Source: Collybia mongolica
Lineage: Eukaryota > Basidiomycota > Agaricomycetes > Agaricales > Clitocybaceae
Reading direction: 5' to 3'
Length of the DNA stretch: 64,000 bases
Assembly: GCA_013420905.1 (NCBI GenBank)
Contig: JAAXNY010000009.1
Location: forward strand, 1,178,001 to 1,242,000
The notes beneath the pieces are model-generated. The model was not told the origin of the DNA and did not search any database. It saw only the letters and a program-made list of their open reading frames with translations. Positions within the stretch are counted from its first letter, which is position 1, and the number at the start of each line of letters is the position of its first letter. This document shows, piece by piece, positions 36,893 to 49,018 of this stretch. The position numbers and the translations under genes were made by a program.

Positions 36893-37566
36893 TTATTGCT
36901 CCGGAATAGAAATTACTGGAATTGTAGACTTTGGGGCTGGATCACCAGTGATGGAACGTCCATAATGTATAAGAAGGCCTATATTGCTCCCCAAACCTGC
37001 GCCACCCAAGACAACTGGAAATAATAATAATAATAGAGTCACAAGAGCGCAAGGGACGAGAGTGGTGCAGACATACGGTTTAATATGTGTGCTCGATTCC
37101 ACAACACAGCAGGGGTCAACACACTCATTAAGATGGTACCTATCACGGCATGATCATCCGCTCTGATTCGATTATTCTGATGCGTAGGATATGCGTCAGA
37201 TGGATTATTTTAATAATGATGGAAAGACGATTTGTACGTTGTAGGCTGCTTGCAGCCTTCGTGTCCGCGTTAATTCCTCGGTAGAATATGCATACCAAGC
37301 GTATGATAGGCCGCCACCCCCGATGCTACCTGTTCACTGTCTCAAGGACATACATCATGAGTCCAACTAGGTTCCGCACCTGCAAATCCACTCAGCCAAG
37401 TGGCACGAAGTAAACGGTTCACAGACAGCGAAGCCCGTCCTCGCTTGGCGAGAACAAAGGCCGTATAGAGAGGAGGGGCCAACAAAGAGGACAGTTGATA
37501 TCCTGTAGTCATTGCATTGCGAACCAAAACTTGAGTGTCCGCAGTGTGTGCAGCGGTCATACTCAT
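36893..37566 (-). CDS. Small membrane protein of unknown function
   Basis: Four exons (37566-37380, 37329-37238, 37176-37077, 37014-36893) give 166 residues. Hydrophobic segments are LSSLLAPPLYTAFVLA, IGTILMSVLTPAVLW and NLVLGGAGLGSNIGLLI, with charged linkers (TEELTRTRRLQAAY and RADDHAVIG). The glycine-rich last helix and small size suggest an organelle inner-membrane protein, but I cannot name a family. Its stop lies 37 bp from the stop of the convergent 5'-nucleotidase gene. The polypyrimidine tract of its last intron is a short ATT microsatellite (37019-37035). Confidence 0.75.
37019..37035. repeat. Trinucleotide microsatellite (AAT)n
   Basis: Five AAT units lie inside an intron of the 36893-37566 gene, directly next to its 3' splice site. 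Confidence 0.8.
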
Positions 37567-37774
37567 TATAGGTGAATGGGAGTTTCGCAGACACAACTTT
37601 TGACTTTTGTGTCGAATATAATTATATAATAGAAGTACATACATAAGTAAAAGTGCCCATTTCGAGTTCAGTGTCAGTGGTCAGTGCGCAAAATTACATA
37701 AGCTATTGAATCGCTTTCATGTTGCGCTGAGTCATCGTGGGTCCCCTCCTTTTTCATTATTTGCCCCTTGCATA

Positions 37775-40465
37775 ATGTCTACGACCATGGTCGAAACATT
37801 CGACACTCAGATGCTGGATTATCAAAACGACGACTACTCAATGCATGTATCATCATCAGATGCTTGGTTCCACGATGAAGCTATAATGGAGGATGATGGC
37901 TTACCTATTGACGATACGAATGTCAGTATTGAGGTGGACATGGAACCATACGATGAAGAACGCAATACCGAGTATGAAATGGTGGATGGCTCAGAAAACT
38001 ACGACTTGCAATCAGCAGAACTTCTCGACGTAGAAGTCTACGATGCCTCCCGAGCTACCACCCCCACTGCCATACTTGCTGTCGACACACCTACCCTACC
38101 CCTTAGTGAAGTTGCAGATGATCCTCATGTCGCTCACGATTTCGTAGAACCACTGGTATCAGTATCGGCTCCTGATCCTGGTCCCATTCCACCTCCCACA
38201 GAGCTTCCAGAGGCTCCCGCCGTCAGCGTCAACACACTCGTATCGGATGTAGCCGCCTCATCCGACCTTCCGGTATATCTTCAGCCAGAAGAGCTCACAG
38301 ATACACCCGGCGTCGAGTTTCCCGAAGCTCTTGTAGAAAGGGCTCTCTCTCCCACCAACGTGGAACTTGATCATGATCACTCGGTCACAACGAGGCATTC
38401 TTTGGAGGCGACTGCGGTCGTTGCTGAACAAGATCCCGCTGATTTCAGAGAGCAGGATTCTCCGATCGATGATCAGGAAACCAAAACAGGCGACATAGCG
38501 CAACATGATGGTCAAGACCAATTAGGCCTTGCGGAAAGCACTTCTATATCGATAACTCATCAGCCGAGCTTCCACGACGATGCTCAAGGGGCTGAAGAAC
38601 ATAGAGATTATGAATCTGCGGTTTCCTCAGGCGATCCGCACGAGATTTCGGATGGTGTGTTTATTGATCCTCCCCCAGCAGTACTTCTTTCCGTCGCTCT
38701 CGTTGATCAACTTGAGACCAGTCTGTTTAATGCGCCATCTCTACCTGAAGCTGCGTCCCCTGCTCCAAGTGATCATCAGTCCGACGTTCCAGTACTACTA
38801 TCTCATCTTCCTATTCTTTACTATGAACCCCTGTCAAGTGTTTTTGAGGCCCTTCGTCAAGACGAACATTTTGCAAACATAGGTGAAATCATGAACGCCG
38901 AATTGGCCCTTGACGCGTATGATCTGGAATTAGTGCTGTCAGAGGTGTGTTGTCTCATCTCCGTTTGACATAAATACCAATTATATCGAAGGATAATGTA
39001 TACGCCCGTGAAGTATCTTTGCATGACCTAAACGTGCTCCATGACGGATTCAACTACTCTGGTCCACTCCGACTCCGGCTCCAGATGGCTGGCTCAAGAT
39101 TTATCGTTCGATACCACACGTTGCAGGAGCATGTTGCTAGATTGAATACCTCTGAGGTCAAGGACGGCGAGGTCGAGTCTCAAGGTGACACTTCAGAAGG
39201 TTGTTCCCATTATAACCTTTCCATTTTCAAACTCTCACAAATATATATAGCGAAACTGACGCATATACAACAAGGTTCAAAAAGAAAAAGCACTGAACCT
39301 GAAAATTCTGAAATTTTTTTGAATACCGATGAGTCAATTCAAGAGCGACCACAGGTAGTAGAACATAATGAAGCACCACAAGGAGAAAACGAAAGCCACA
39401 ATATAGTGTCGACCGCATACGAACAAGAACACCATCCTGATGACAATGAGGACCATGAAAGTCGCCAAGATTACGTTGGGGTTAGCGAAATAGATCATAA
39501 TGACGCCTCAGATCAGAAAGACGAATATCATGAAAAACCGATAAATCAAGCTGTTCACGAGGGCGTTTCTACCGTTCCCGACAATGCAGCAGATGCAGTC
39601 CAGGACGAAGACACAGACACACATGTGGACGAAAACCATGACGCCCATGGTGAAGCCATCTTGGATCGAGAGAGTGAAGAAGCATTTGAGAGCGTATCAC
39701 GGGACCCACTTCATACGGAGGACGCGAAAGTGATTTTTGCTGACCCCTCGAACCACACACCACGTATAAATGAATTTCAACTGTCGCCCTCTAATATCGC
39801 AGGTAAGGGGCCATTTCACCTTTCCCCCACATTTATTTGCCTATTCAATTAACACAATCCCAGGTAATGATCAAGAATCTCCACGACAATGTTACACACG
39901 TTTAGACGAGGAAAATATTTTGAAAGAATCAGGTACGCATCCAATTTCTGGGTTCTCACAATACCGACAATTCCTTGTAGATTCCGGCCAACCTAACCTT
40001 GAATCTCTTCCTGACATAGATGCGTCAGATTTTGATTTCAATACTGAACATAATACGAATGGAAATGGTCGGTGTCATTTCCATTTACAGTGGCGCATTA
40101 TCTTTAACATTATCTCAGAAATTCAAGCCAATTTATCAAGGAAAGGAGACGTATCTGTCACAGATGTTCCTGACCAGGAGAACGCGGAATATGTCGCAGA
40201 AACTTGGGATGATGATCTTGATGGAGAAGGGGATCCTGATTTACTCTGGGAACATGAGCAGGAGACAGCTTCAAACCAAAGCTCCATAACTCTTGCAAGC
40301 AAAACTTCGTCGAAACGGAGTATCTCAGAAGCCGAGCTCGGAGATAACCATGAAGACCCTGGCTCGCCGCCATACTCACCAGGTTTGTCCCCAACAATCC
40401 ATGGATACAAGGACTAATGCTAACCGTATGAATCTATAGGACTAAAACGCACTCGCGTACAATGA
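37775..40465 (+). CDS. Large acidic, mostly disordered protein of unknown function
   Basis: Exon 1 (37775-38944) and exon 2 from 38992 are clear. Later introns fit at 40383-40439 and at about 39803-39863, and several in-frame candidates (39204-39252, 39931-39980, 40069-40119) are undecided. The protein is about 800 residues, rich in Asp, Glu, Ser and Pro. Only a central segment looks folded (LPILYYEPLSSVFEALRQDEHF, ELALDAYDLELVLSEDNVYAREVSLHDLN, GPLRLRLQ), resembling a small globular domain. A basic patch (GSKRKS) and the C-terminal LKRTRVQ could be nuclear signals. I do not recognise a family. Divergent from the 166-aa membrane protein gene, 208 bp between ATGs. Confidence 0.7.
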
Positions 40466-41013
40466 CATTGTTCTATGATGACTGGCTGCAGTTCAGTGTC
40501 CTCAGATGTGCTGAATACTGGGGCCGTTGGCCTTTCAGCCGTTGGTGTTTTACAGGCATAGGTGCCTATCAACTATACCCTCCCCCATTCTTCACCGTTG
40601 ATCTCGATGCAACAACTATTCATGAACCATAGGCTAAGTCACTTTCACCTTCACTCATCTTGTCTGGATCAATCACTTTTTTTTGCTGTTCCATACCATT
40701 GTTGCTGACTTTGATAGCCCTGGCCCCGCGATCGATGAAGACGAGAGTCGATGCAGGATGTGATGAAGCGTGTTGAATATACAGTACCTTCATAACCCGG
40801 CATGTTAATGGATTAATTCATGTTGAATTTAAAACAATATTGATCGTCTACCATCCTGAGCTTTGCGGCGATCACCGAGCAGTCCATTTTAAATAACACA
40901 GTCGTAAAACATAAATTTTGGCCTCATACATAGTTGACTCAGATAGAACACATTTCTTCCTATTTTGAGCCGATCCTCCCTTTGTAAAAAGTTCGCCGCT
41001 TGTTACCATCGGG
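40466..41013. other. Intergenic region upstream of RPC82
   Basis: No ORF or RNA gene is seen. A short imperfect repeat (GGCCGTTGG / AGCCGTTGG) is present near 40520-40545. Confidence 0.5.
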
Positions 41014-43166
41014 ATGGTGGACGCCCATACCAGCCGCCTGTGCGTGCAGATTATACACTCGCACTTTGGTGCACTGACCTCGGTAATTAAGCTAGCACCT
41101 CAGCACCCGCCCTCGCTAAAAAAACTTCGAGTAGAATATTGCATCAGTCCTTCTCACCCGCGGGCGCCTCCCTCTATCTCAACTTGTACGGTTCACAGGT
41201 CTCAAACCTCGGACGGTCCGCGCATCTATCTTGGTCCTTGTGCAACATAACCTTCTTTGGCATGCCCACACGGAGGATGAAGGGGATGTTCTTGAAGTCA
41301 ATGTTGAGGAATGTCTTATGCGGTTAAGGTTTGGGAAGTTCGTATGGCAAGCAGAACAGTTATTTGGGAAGGAGGTGCGAACAATCAATCTTTATGATTT
41401 ATACGGTAGTTGAAAATGCCTATCAGGCGGGGGACGTCGTGCAAATAATCTTAGACCACGGAAAACTCAGGCCTCCGGAAATCCTCGCGCATTTACACAT
41501 CTTCGAGACCAAAGGTACGATTTTCCGTCCGTTGAACGCCGTAATGTGATTTATGATTAGTGACAGGCATTGCGGTGTACACCCAGATTATACACAGACT
41601 CGTCTCGACATCATATTTGAAACCTTCCACGATACTATCCCATGTCTCCCCTCGAGACAAACGCATACAATATGAAGCCGAAGAGAAAATGAAAATATCA
41701 GGATTCCCGACCGCTAAGGAACTGCGAGAAGCAAAAGAGGTTGCAGAGACTCGGCTTAGGCGTGAAGAAGAGGAAGCAGAAAAGGTGGGATTGGTAAGTA
41801 ACACATGAACACGTTTGTGCCCCCATGGAACTTTCAGACTTGATTAGAAGCACAAGGCAGCAGAGCCACCAGGCCACCGACCGAACAAGGTGCGTATCCA
41901 TATTGATTACTTGCCCAGTTTTTGTTTTACTGACAGAGTGTAGCGAAAATTCGTGGAGGAAGACGTTGTGGATGTATGCCCACCTCATCTCGATACTTCG
42001 TTCCCTAACCAGTTGTAAGGATACTGTTTTTTTCCGACTAAACTACGACAAATTTAATATTCATATACGCAACTCGGTGTGCTTTTCTCTCTCACACACA
42101 TCTGTTGACACTCACTGAGTTGCTTTGGTCACCCAGCTTGTGATAAGGGCTGCGAAAGAACGGTTTAATAACGGTGCAGCTCTAGTTGTTCAGGCTGTGC
42201 TGAAGGTCACCGAATCGACGCAGAAGAACCTTTCCGAAGCTCGGTCGGGTATGGACGTTAAGCCTTGACAATCCTGCCTGTTTATCTTCTTTTATAGATC
42301 CAATCTCTGTCGCCAATATCATTATACAGCTGTCAGATAACGACAGTTTGTCGTCTGGGCTTGTTCTGTCTTCAAAAAAAGCATCAAATGCTGCATGCAT
42401 CAAAGATTACCTTGGGATGCTTTCGTCCGCTGATAATCCTACCCCAGTGGGCCGCTCTGGGTCGTTTGTATCTTTTGGATCCTCCAAGGTCCAAGTCGAG
42501 TTTGACATTATTGGCCGCCGGCTACGGCGACGGGTACTAGAATCTGTAACAAGAGAACGACATGGTGTAGAGGGCGTACGAATATTGCGATTGCTATTGG
42601 ACACAGGGAAGATGGACGAAAAACAGGTGGGTTGGATTACGCACTCAAACATAGCTCCGCCCAACAGGATTTTGATAGATAGCGAAGATTGTCATGATGG
42701 CTCCGAAAGATGTTCGCCCGCTCCTGGCCGCTTTGGCTAATGACTCCCTTGTCAGTACTCAAGAGGTTCCCAAAAGCGCCGATCGGAATCCCACTCGAAC
42801 CTTTTATTTGTGGTAATATAACACCACCTATATTATCACCATGTGTATAACACTTACCTCATTGTGTGCAGGTATGTGGACCTACACAAGGCCTACTCGG
42901 TTATTCTTGGGAATCTGTACAAAACATTATACAACATCAGCACAAGGCGACGGACGGAACAGGATGCACCAGACGTGCGGGCAGTACTGCAAAAGCGTGA
43001 ACGGAGTGATGTTAGTCAGGATGAAAGTCTCCTCTCGCGTCTAGAACGTGGCATCTTAGAAGAATGGGGTGCAAAGCAGGAAAAACTGACCGTACTAGAA
43101 ATGCGCGTAGAGGAGACAGTGTTCCTTCTCAAAGATCTGGGCGTGTTGGGAATAAATGATGATTGA
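41014..43166 (+). CDS. RPC82: RNA polymerase III subunit RPC3/RPC82
   Basis: RPC82 belongs to the RPC82-RPC34-RPC31 subcomplex that opens promoters and directs Pol III initiation at tRNA and 5S genes. About a dozen exons join: 41014-41082, 41135 to about 41432, and onward to the stop at 43164-43166. The protein shows repeated winged-helix domains: TSNIASVLLTRGRL onward with LKPRTVRASILVLVQHNLLWH; DHGKLRPPEILAHL; LSSGLVLSSKKASNAACIKDYLGML; RILRLLLDTGKMDEKQIAKIVMMAPKDVRPLL; and the terminal coiled coil ending EETVFLLKDLGVLGIND. The C-terminal coiled coil and DVRPLLAAL wording are diagnostic. All joins are GT..AG. Confidence 0.92.
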
Positions 43167-43367
43167 AAAGCATATATATAATATTTGCATACGACGCGAG
43201 TTATCAATGCATAAGCAATTATATAAATAAACAACAAGACTAGTTATATAGTGTATGGTATCTAATCTGCACAGCCACCCGCTAACGGCTACCGTTTATG
43301 GAAAGACTAGTACCCCTTTCTCCCCAACCTACATATACTAATATAGCACCCCATATCCTGCCGATCG

Positions 43368-44479
43368 ATGAATCTTGCTACTACTTCCACGAAAGTTTAC
43401 GTGAATTATGAAGAATCGACGCCGCCTCCCCATCCCGGCCTCGACTGGACACGATTCGTCTGTATATCTGATACTCATTCACGCACCTTTCCCGTGCCGG
43501 ATGGTGATATCCTTTTACACTCAGGCGATCTCAGCAGCTGGGGTTATCCGCAGCAAATGGAATTCACATTAGCCTGGCTCAAGAACCTTCCACATTCCCA
43601 GAAAGTGTACGCAGATGAGGAATTGCCCGCCAATCTTCACAATGAGTACTAACCCGATAATACTATCAGAATCATCGCTGGAAACCACGATGTATGGCAT
43701 CTTTCTTTCATCTGAAATCAAACAACTCAAAGGGATCACCAAAGCAATGTCTGGATGCTAGCCTTTCAGGAGAATATCAGGTTCCCCCACCTAAGGTGCC
43801 TTTACCTGTGAAGAAAACATGAGTTTTGATCTTAAAATCGCCCAGAATAGCCCGTCATTGGCAACCACGAGAGATATGATGCAGAGTCACACACTTACCG
43901 AAAGTCATGTTTACTATCTAGAGCATGAATCTGTCGTTTTGGGTGCGCCTTCTCGACGTGTCTGGTCATTTTATGGCTCGCCAGTTAAGGCCTTGAGTTG
44001 CACTGAGGTTTCCTGCCATTGAGTCCATCATACTAGTCGGCACCAAAAAACGTCGAGGGTGCCTTTCAATATTCAACCGCGGAGGAGGCACATGGTTTGT
44101 CGCCGCCTTTATACGGATAATGTCTTATATTTACTTGTCTGGCCAGTGATATACCAGAAAGTACCGCCTGAAACGGAAGTTCTTCTTACTCATACGCCAC
44201 CCTATCTCGTCCTTGACCAAACTAAACATGGAAAAAATGCGGGATGCCCATACCTGGCGGAGAGAATGAGCAAGCTGACTAGATGTAGACTCCATGTTTT
44301 CGGGCAAGTCAAGTAATTTCATTCTATCAACTCTCATACTAAAGAGATCGTCGTCAAGACATATCCACGAGGCATGGGGTGCAAAGATCCTTTCTTACGG
44401 TTCAGGGGAAGTAGTATGTGTAAACGCTGCTTTGGCTCATGTTGGCACTCGGGCCATTATTGTAGATCTTAAAAATTGA
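43368..44479 (+). CDS. Calcineurin-like metallophosphoesterase (MPPED-like)
   Basis: Metal-site motifs are present in order: ISDTHSRT, GDILLHSGDLSSWG, AGNHD (exon from 43670), LLTHTPPYLVLDQ and FGHIHEAWGA. An intervening YLEHESVVLG and FYGSP segment matches the MPPED1/2 (239 kDa brain antigen-like) subgroup. The gene has an intron with GC donor (44304-44358, GCAAGT), needed to join FG to HIHEAWG. The first intron is 43607-43669. Exon structure between about 43690 and 43890 is uncertain, and a lesion there cannot be ruled out. It is a probable phosphodiesterase or phosphomonoesterase with unknown substrate, about 300 residues. Confidence 0.8.
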
Positions 44480-44725
44480 GTCGGTCTCAAAGTAAAAAGG
44501 CTTTATTTTTTGTTCCGGGATTTAACGTCTTGCCTCAATCTCGTCTTCACTTGTATACTAAGATAAAGACAAGAGGATTATTAAATGATGTCACTTATAG
44601 AAGACTCACACAAAGGCATTTATTTTAAAACTCCGCTTGTACATATCTGATTCAGGCGCGTCCGAACTTGCCACCCGACGCGTTTTACTTTCCCTTTTTT
44701 CCTGTTCCTCCACTCAGACTGACAC

Positions 44726-47700
44726 ATGTTAGTAGAATTGAACAAGCAAGTGTTCAAGTCTCGCGTAAAGCGAATTTATGATGGCTGGAACGTGTGTGGC
44801 TCCCTTTCCTCATTATCTACCAATTCTCACAACACCATTCACAACAGGCCTCAGAGGACGATGACTACACTTCCATAGCGGAAGCAGATGCGCTGCTCCT
44901 TGTTGCAGGAGATCCCGCATCCGAAGATGAACCTATGCGAAAGGGAACATGTCTACAAGTAAGTAGGGCCACCTGGTTCTTATGTACACGCTTTGGGAGG
45001 CCATCGCTGACGTCTATGATTAAGCAATGGCTGCTTGGCTACGAGTTCCCTTCGACCTTGTTCCTGTTTGAAAAAAGCCAAATCTCTATCCTATGCTCTG
45101 CCTCGAAAGGTAAGTATGCTCAACGATAATACTCGCATGGTCTACCTAAACGTCCCCCCCTCCAGCCAAAATTCTCTCACAGGTTGAAGACAAGAACGGC
45201 CCCATTCAGATCAAGATATTTGCTCAAGCGAAAGCGAAGGAAGCTCCAAACGATTCCCTATCTCAATTTGCTGAACTATTTCTGTCCAAAAAACGGGTCG
45301 GTACTCTCACTAAGGAGAGTCACACGGGAAAATTGATTGGGGAGTGGGATAAACTTGTGGCTGCTGCAGATGCAAAGCCCGAGATGGTCGATATGAGCCC
45401 TGCGGTTTCGGCCTTCATGGCGGTAAAGGATGTCGATGAATTGGTGAGTTTGCGCGTTGGACTACTACTACGCAGCCGGTTTTTAACTTACCATTTCAGA
45501 GAATTACTCACACTGCGGCGGTTCTAACATCCACGCTTTTGAAGTATCATATTGCGCTGAAGCTGGAGTCCATCCTAGACAAGGAATCCAAAATCACTCA
45601 TGACATGTTCGCAGCACAAATCGAAGCACGTCTCGGTTCGGGGGAGGGTAGTTCAGCCAAAGGTCCCGACATGAAAGTCTGGAACAGAGGAAAGGGATTG
45701 AGTGATGTGAGTTTCTGCAGCCCGTCGAAATATATTGTTGCTGAATGACGATAACTTGTGAATTAGGTTGATTGGCAACTCGTTGAATTCTGCTATCCCC
45801 CCATCATTATATCGAGGTCAACAAAATCAGGATATGATCTCCGTTATACCGCCGAATCTAGTGATGATAATATCGCTCACAAGGGTGTTCTACTGGTCGC
45901 CTTTGGTTTGCGGTATAAGTCCTATTGCGCCAATGTTGGACGAACGTTTATTGTTGATCCCAATCCAGTATGTACTGGGTAGTCCTCACAGTTGACCGCA
46001 TTGACCTTTTGTTAGGATCAAGAAGCGCAGTATAACCTGCTCCTAAGTTTGCAAACTGAATTACTATCCACTATCAGAGATGGCATAACGGCTCGCGAAG
46101 TTTATCAACATGCCCTGACATATGTCAAAGAGAAAAAACCTGAGCTTGAAAAGCACTTTGTGAAGAATGTTGGATTTGGCGTGAGTTCCATACGTCCTGT
46201 TCTCTCAGTATGAGTTACTTCTTGATAAATCTTAGATGGGTGTCGAGTTCCGCGATTCTGCCTATCTAATATCAGCCAAGAACGGGCGTGTTTTGAAGAG
46301 TGACATGATTCTCAATCTCGGACTCGGTTTCTCAGATTTGATCGACAACAGTGGTCAAAAGTAGGTATCTAAGCGTCCTTGTTGATGGTCTATCGATGAA
46401 ACAACGAACTAGGTATTCTCTGCATCTTGTGGACACAATCAAAGTCGAGTCAACCAGATCTACTCTTTTGACTGAAGGAACTAGATCGTCAAAAGATACG
46501 CTTTTCTTCTTAACCCCGGAAAGTGATGACGAGAAGCCCAAAAAGAATGAACGACATCCTCCTGCACTTCCCCGATCTAATGGATCGCCCCAGAAACTCA
46601 AAACGGTAGCAGGGAAGGTTCTTCGAAATCAGACCAGGCGGGCTGTCCAAGATGAGGTCCACATGACTACTGCAGCGAAACTTGTCGAACACCAGAGAGA
46701 GTTACACGAGAAACTGCAAGCCGAGGGTCTCCAAAGATATTCAGAGGATGGTGGAGGGACAGGAGGGAAAGAAGGCAAAGGATGGAAGAAATTCCAAAGT
46801 TATAAGGGCGAGGCAGCTCTTCCAAGTGAAGTCGACAGATTACGGGTAACGTCCAGTTTTTCTATTCATTCTAAAGGCTAATATCATTCTCACTTATAGA
46901 TATTTGTAGATCGCAAAGCTCAGACGGTTATCTTGCCCATGCATGGGTCGGCAGTCCCGTTTCACATCAACACCATAAAGAATGCAAGCAAAAACGACGA
47001 GGGCGAGTTCACTATCCTTCGAATTAACTTCCAAACTCCAGGACAACTAGCGGGAAAGAAAGAGGACACCGTAAGTACATCGGTGCGGGTCTATGAGCGT
47101 TTTAATGAGGTACTTTGCCAACAGCCATTTGAGGATCCAGATGCAACATTCATTCGGTCTGTGTCCTATCGTTCCCCCGATGGTCATCGTTTCGATAACA
47201 TCTGTAAACAAATTACGGACTTAAAGAAGGATGCAAATAAACGAGAGCAGCAGAAAAAAGAAATGGCTGACGTTATTGAGCAAGGGTCTCTCATTGAACT
47301 TAAAGGACGTCGCCCTGCAAAAATGTCAGAAGCATTTATCCGACCTGCACTAGATGGAAAGCGCCTTCCAGGTGAGGTCGAGATTCATCAGAATGGTGTG
47401 CGTTATCAGTCGCCTCTCGGTTCCCAAAAAATCGGTGAGCCCTTTGTTGTGCATAGCTTTGAAATCGTCTCAAGTGGAATAGACATATTATTCAGCAATG
47501 TCAAACATCTTTTCTTCCAACCTTGTGACCATGAGTTGTTGGTCATTGTTCACCTACACCTCAAAGCACCAATTATGATTGGCAAAAAGAAAGCATTTGT
47601 AAGTGTCCATGTTGCCGAGTATGGTGCATATCTGATATCAAACCCTAGGACGTGCAGTTTTTCCGTGAAGCAACTGATGTACAATTTGATGAAACTGGGA

Positions 47701-48875
47701 ACCGTAAACGGAAACATCGCTACGGAGATGAAGATGAAATCGAAATGGAACAACAGGAGCGAAAACGGAGGGCAATGTTGAATAAAGAGATTAAGGCTTT
47801 TGCGGAAAAAATTGCTGAGGCTGCATCTGCATCTGTGAGCTAGCAATTTATCCGCGACCTCCACCGCTAATACATTGTTCAGAATGGTGACACTCTAGAG
47901 CTCGATATTCCATTCCGGGAATTGTCGTTTGAGGGTGTTCCATTCCGCACAAGTGCTCGTCTTCAACCAACAACAGAGTGCTTAGTGCACCTGACGGACC
48001 CTCCGTTCCTCGTTGTGACCTTGGCTGACATTGAAGTTGCGTCGCTGGAGCGCGTTCAGTACAGCTTAAAGCAATTCGATCTCGTCTTCATCTTTAAAGA
48101 CTTTACCAAGGCACCCTTACACATCAACTCGATCCAAAGCACACAGATGGACGATGTTAAGAATTGGTTGGAGTAAGAAACAATTCTGAATGTTCAAAAA
48201 GAGGCACTAAGATTTTAAGCATTGTCCTCAAACAGCTCGGTAGATATTCCGATGAGCGAAGGCCCCGTCAATTTGAATTGGGGCCCTATTATGAAGCATA
48301 TCAACGAAAGCCCACATGAATTTTTCCAACAGGGCGGATGGAGTTTTCTTGGTGGTGCAGGGGGCGCGGAGGTATGTTGCTCCACGAGAATTACGCCTCG
48401 AACTGATAATGACATACCTTGCATTAGAGCGACCATTCAGACGCATCAGACTCGGAATCAGAGTTTGAGGCTGATGAAGAGGAGCTTGCGGAGAGTGAGA
48501 GTAGCGACGATGGAAGTGACTATGGTGACTCGGACGGCGGAAGCGACGACAGCGGCTCGGACTTTGGTGGTGGGGATGATGAAAGCGATGAGGGTCAGTC
48601 TGGCCACTTAACTTAGTATATCTATACTAACCATGTTTAAGGCGACGATTGGGATGAGCTAGAGAGAAAGGCTGCAAAATGTATGCCTATTAATCTATCC
48701 GGATACCAGCTCCGTTGACATAAATTCCTTTTCAGCTGATCTCAAGCGTGCGGAGGGAGCGAAAAAGGGAGATAATTCTGACGATTCTGATGACGACCGG
48801 CCAAAGAAGAAAACCGGTAAAACGAATGGGAAAGCTACAAATGGCAAGGGCAAGGGGGGCAAGGGCAAACGTTGA
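44726..48875 (+). CDS. SPT16: SPT16, large subunit of the FACT histone chaperone
   Basis: FACT (SPT16 with POB3 and an HMG protein) loosens and rebuilds nucleosomes during transcription and replication. The protein starts [22 protein letters not shown] and carries the inactive aminopeptidase-like N-terminal domain ([36 protein letters not shown]). A charged linker is followed by the SPT16 domain ([40 protein letters not shown]). The PH-like middle domain reads [21 protein letters not shown], and the Rtt106-like part ends [11 protein letters not shown]. Next is a long Asp/Glu/Ser tail, then a Lys-rich NLS-like end. There are more than a dozen introns of about 50-60 nt. An ACGCGT box lies about 45 bp upstream. 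Confidence 0.95.
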
Positions 48876-48962
48876 CCTTGTTTTTTGACACTCCTTATTT
48901 TGTGCGGACTGTATATACAGCTTATTTCTATATACAAATCTGGTTTATTTAATGTTCATGGT

Positions 48963-48982
48963 TTGGATACTGAAGTATCCAA
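48963..48982. terminator. Perfect hairpin between convergent genes
   Basis: TTGGATACT, a 2-nt loop, then AGTATCCAA: a 9-bp perfect inverted repeat in the 143-bp space between the stops of SPT16 (+) and the 350-aa membrane protein (-). A role in 3'-end formation is possible but unproven. Confidence 0.35.
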
Positions 48983-49018
48983 TGTGGGAAGGATGCTTTC
49001 GTTCAGCCCAGGTTCGAA

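Noticed and set aside
44680..44690. ACGCGT (MluI-type cell-cycle box) upstream of SPT16
   Set aside because: Only one 6-bp match with a basal expectation of several per window; too weak to list as a regulatory site.
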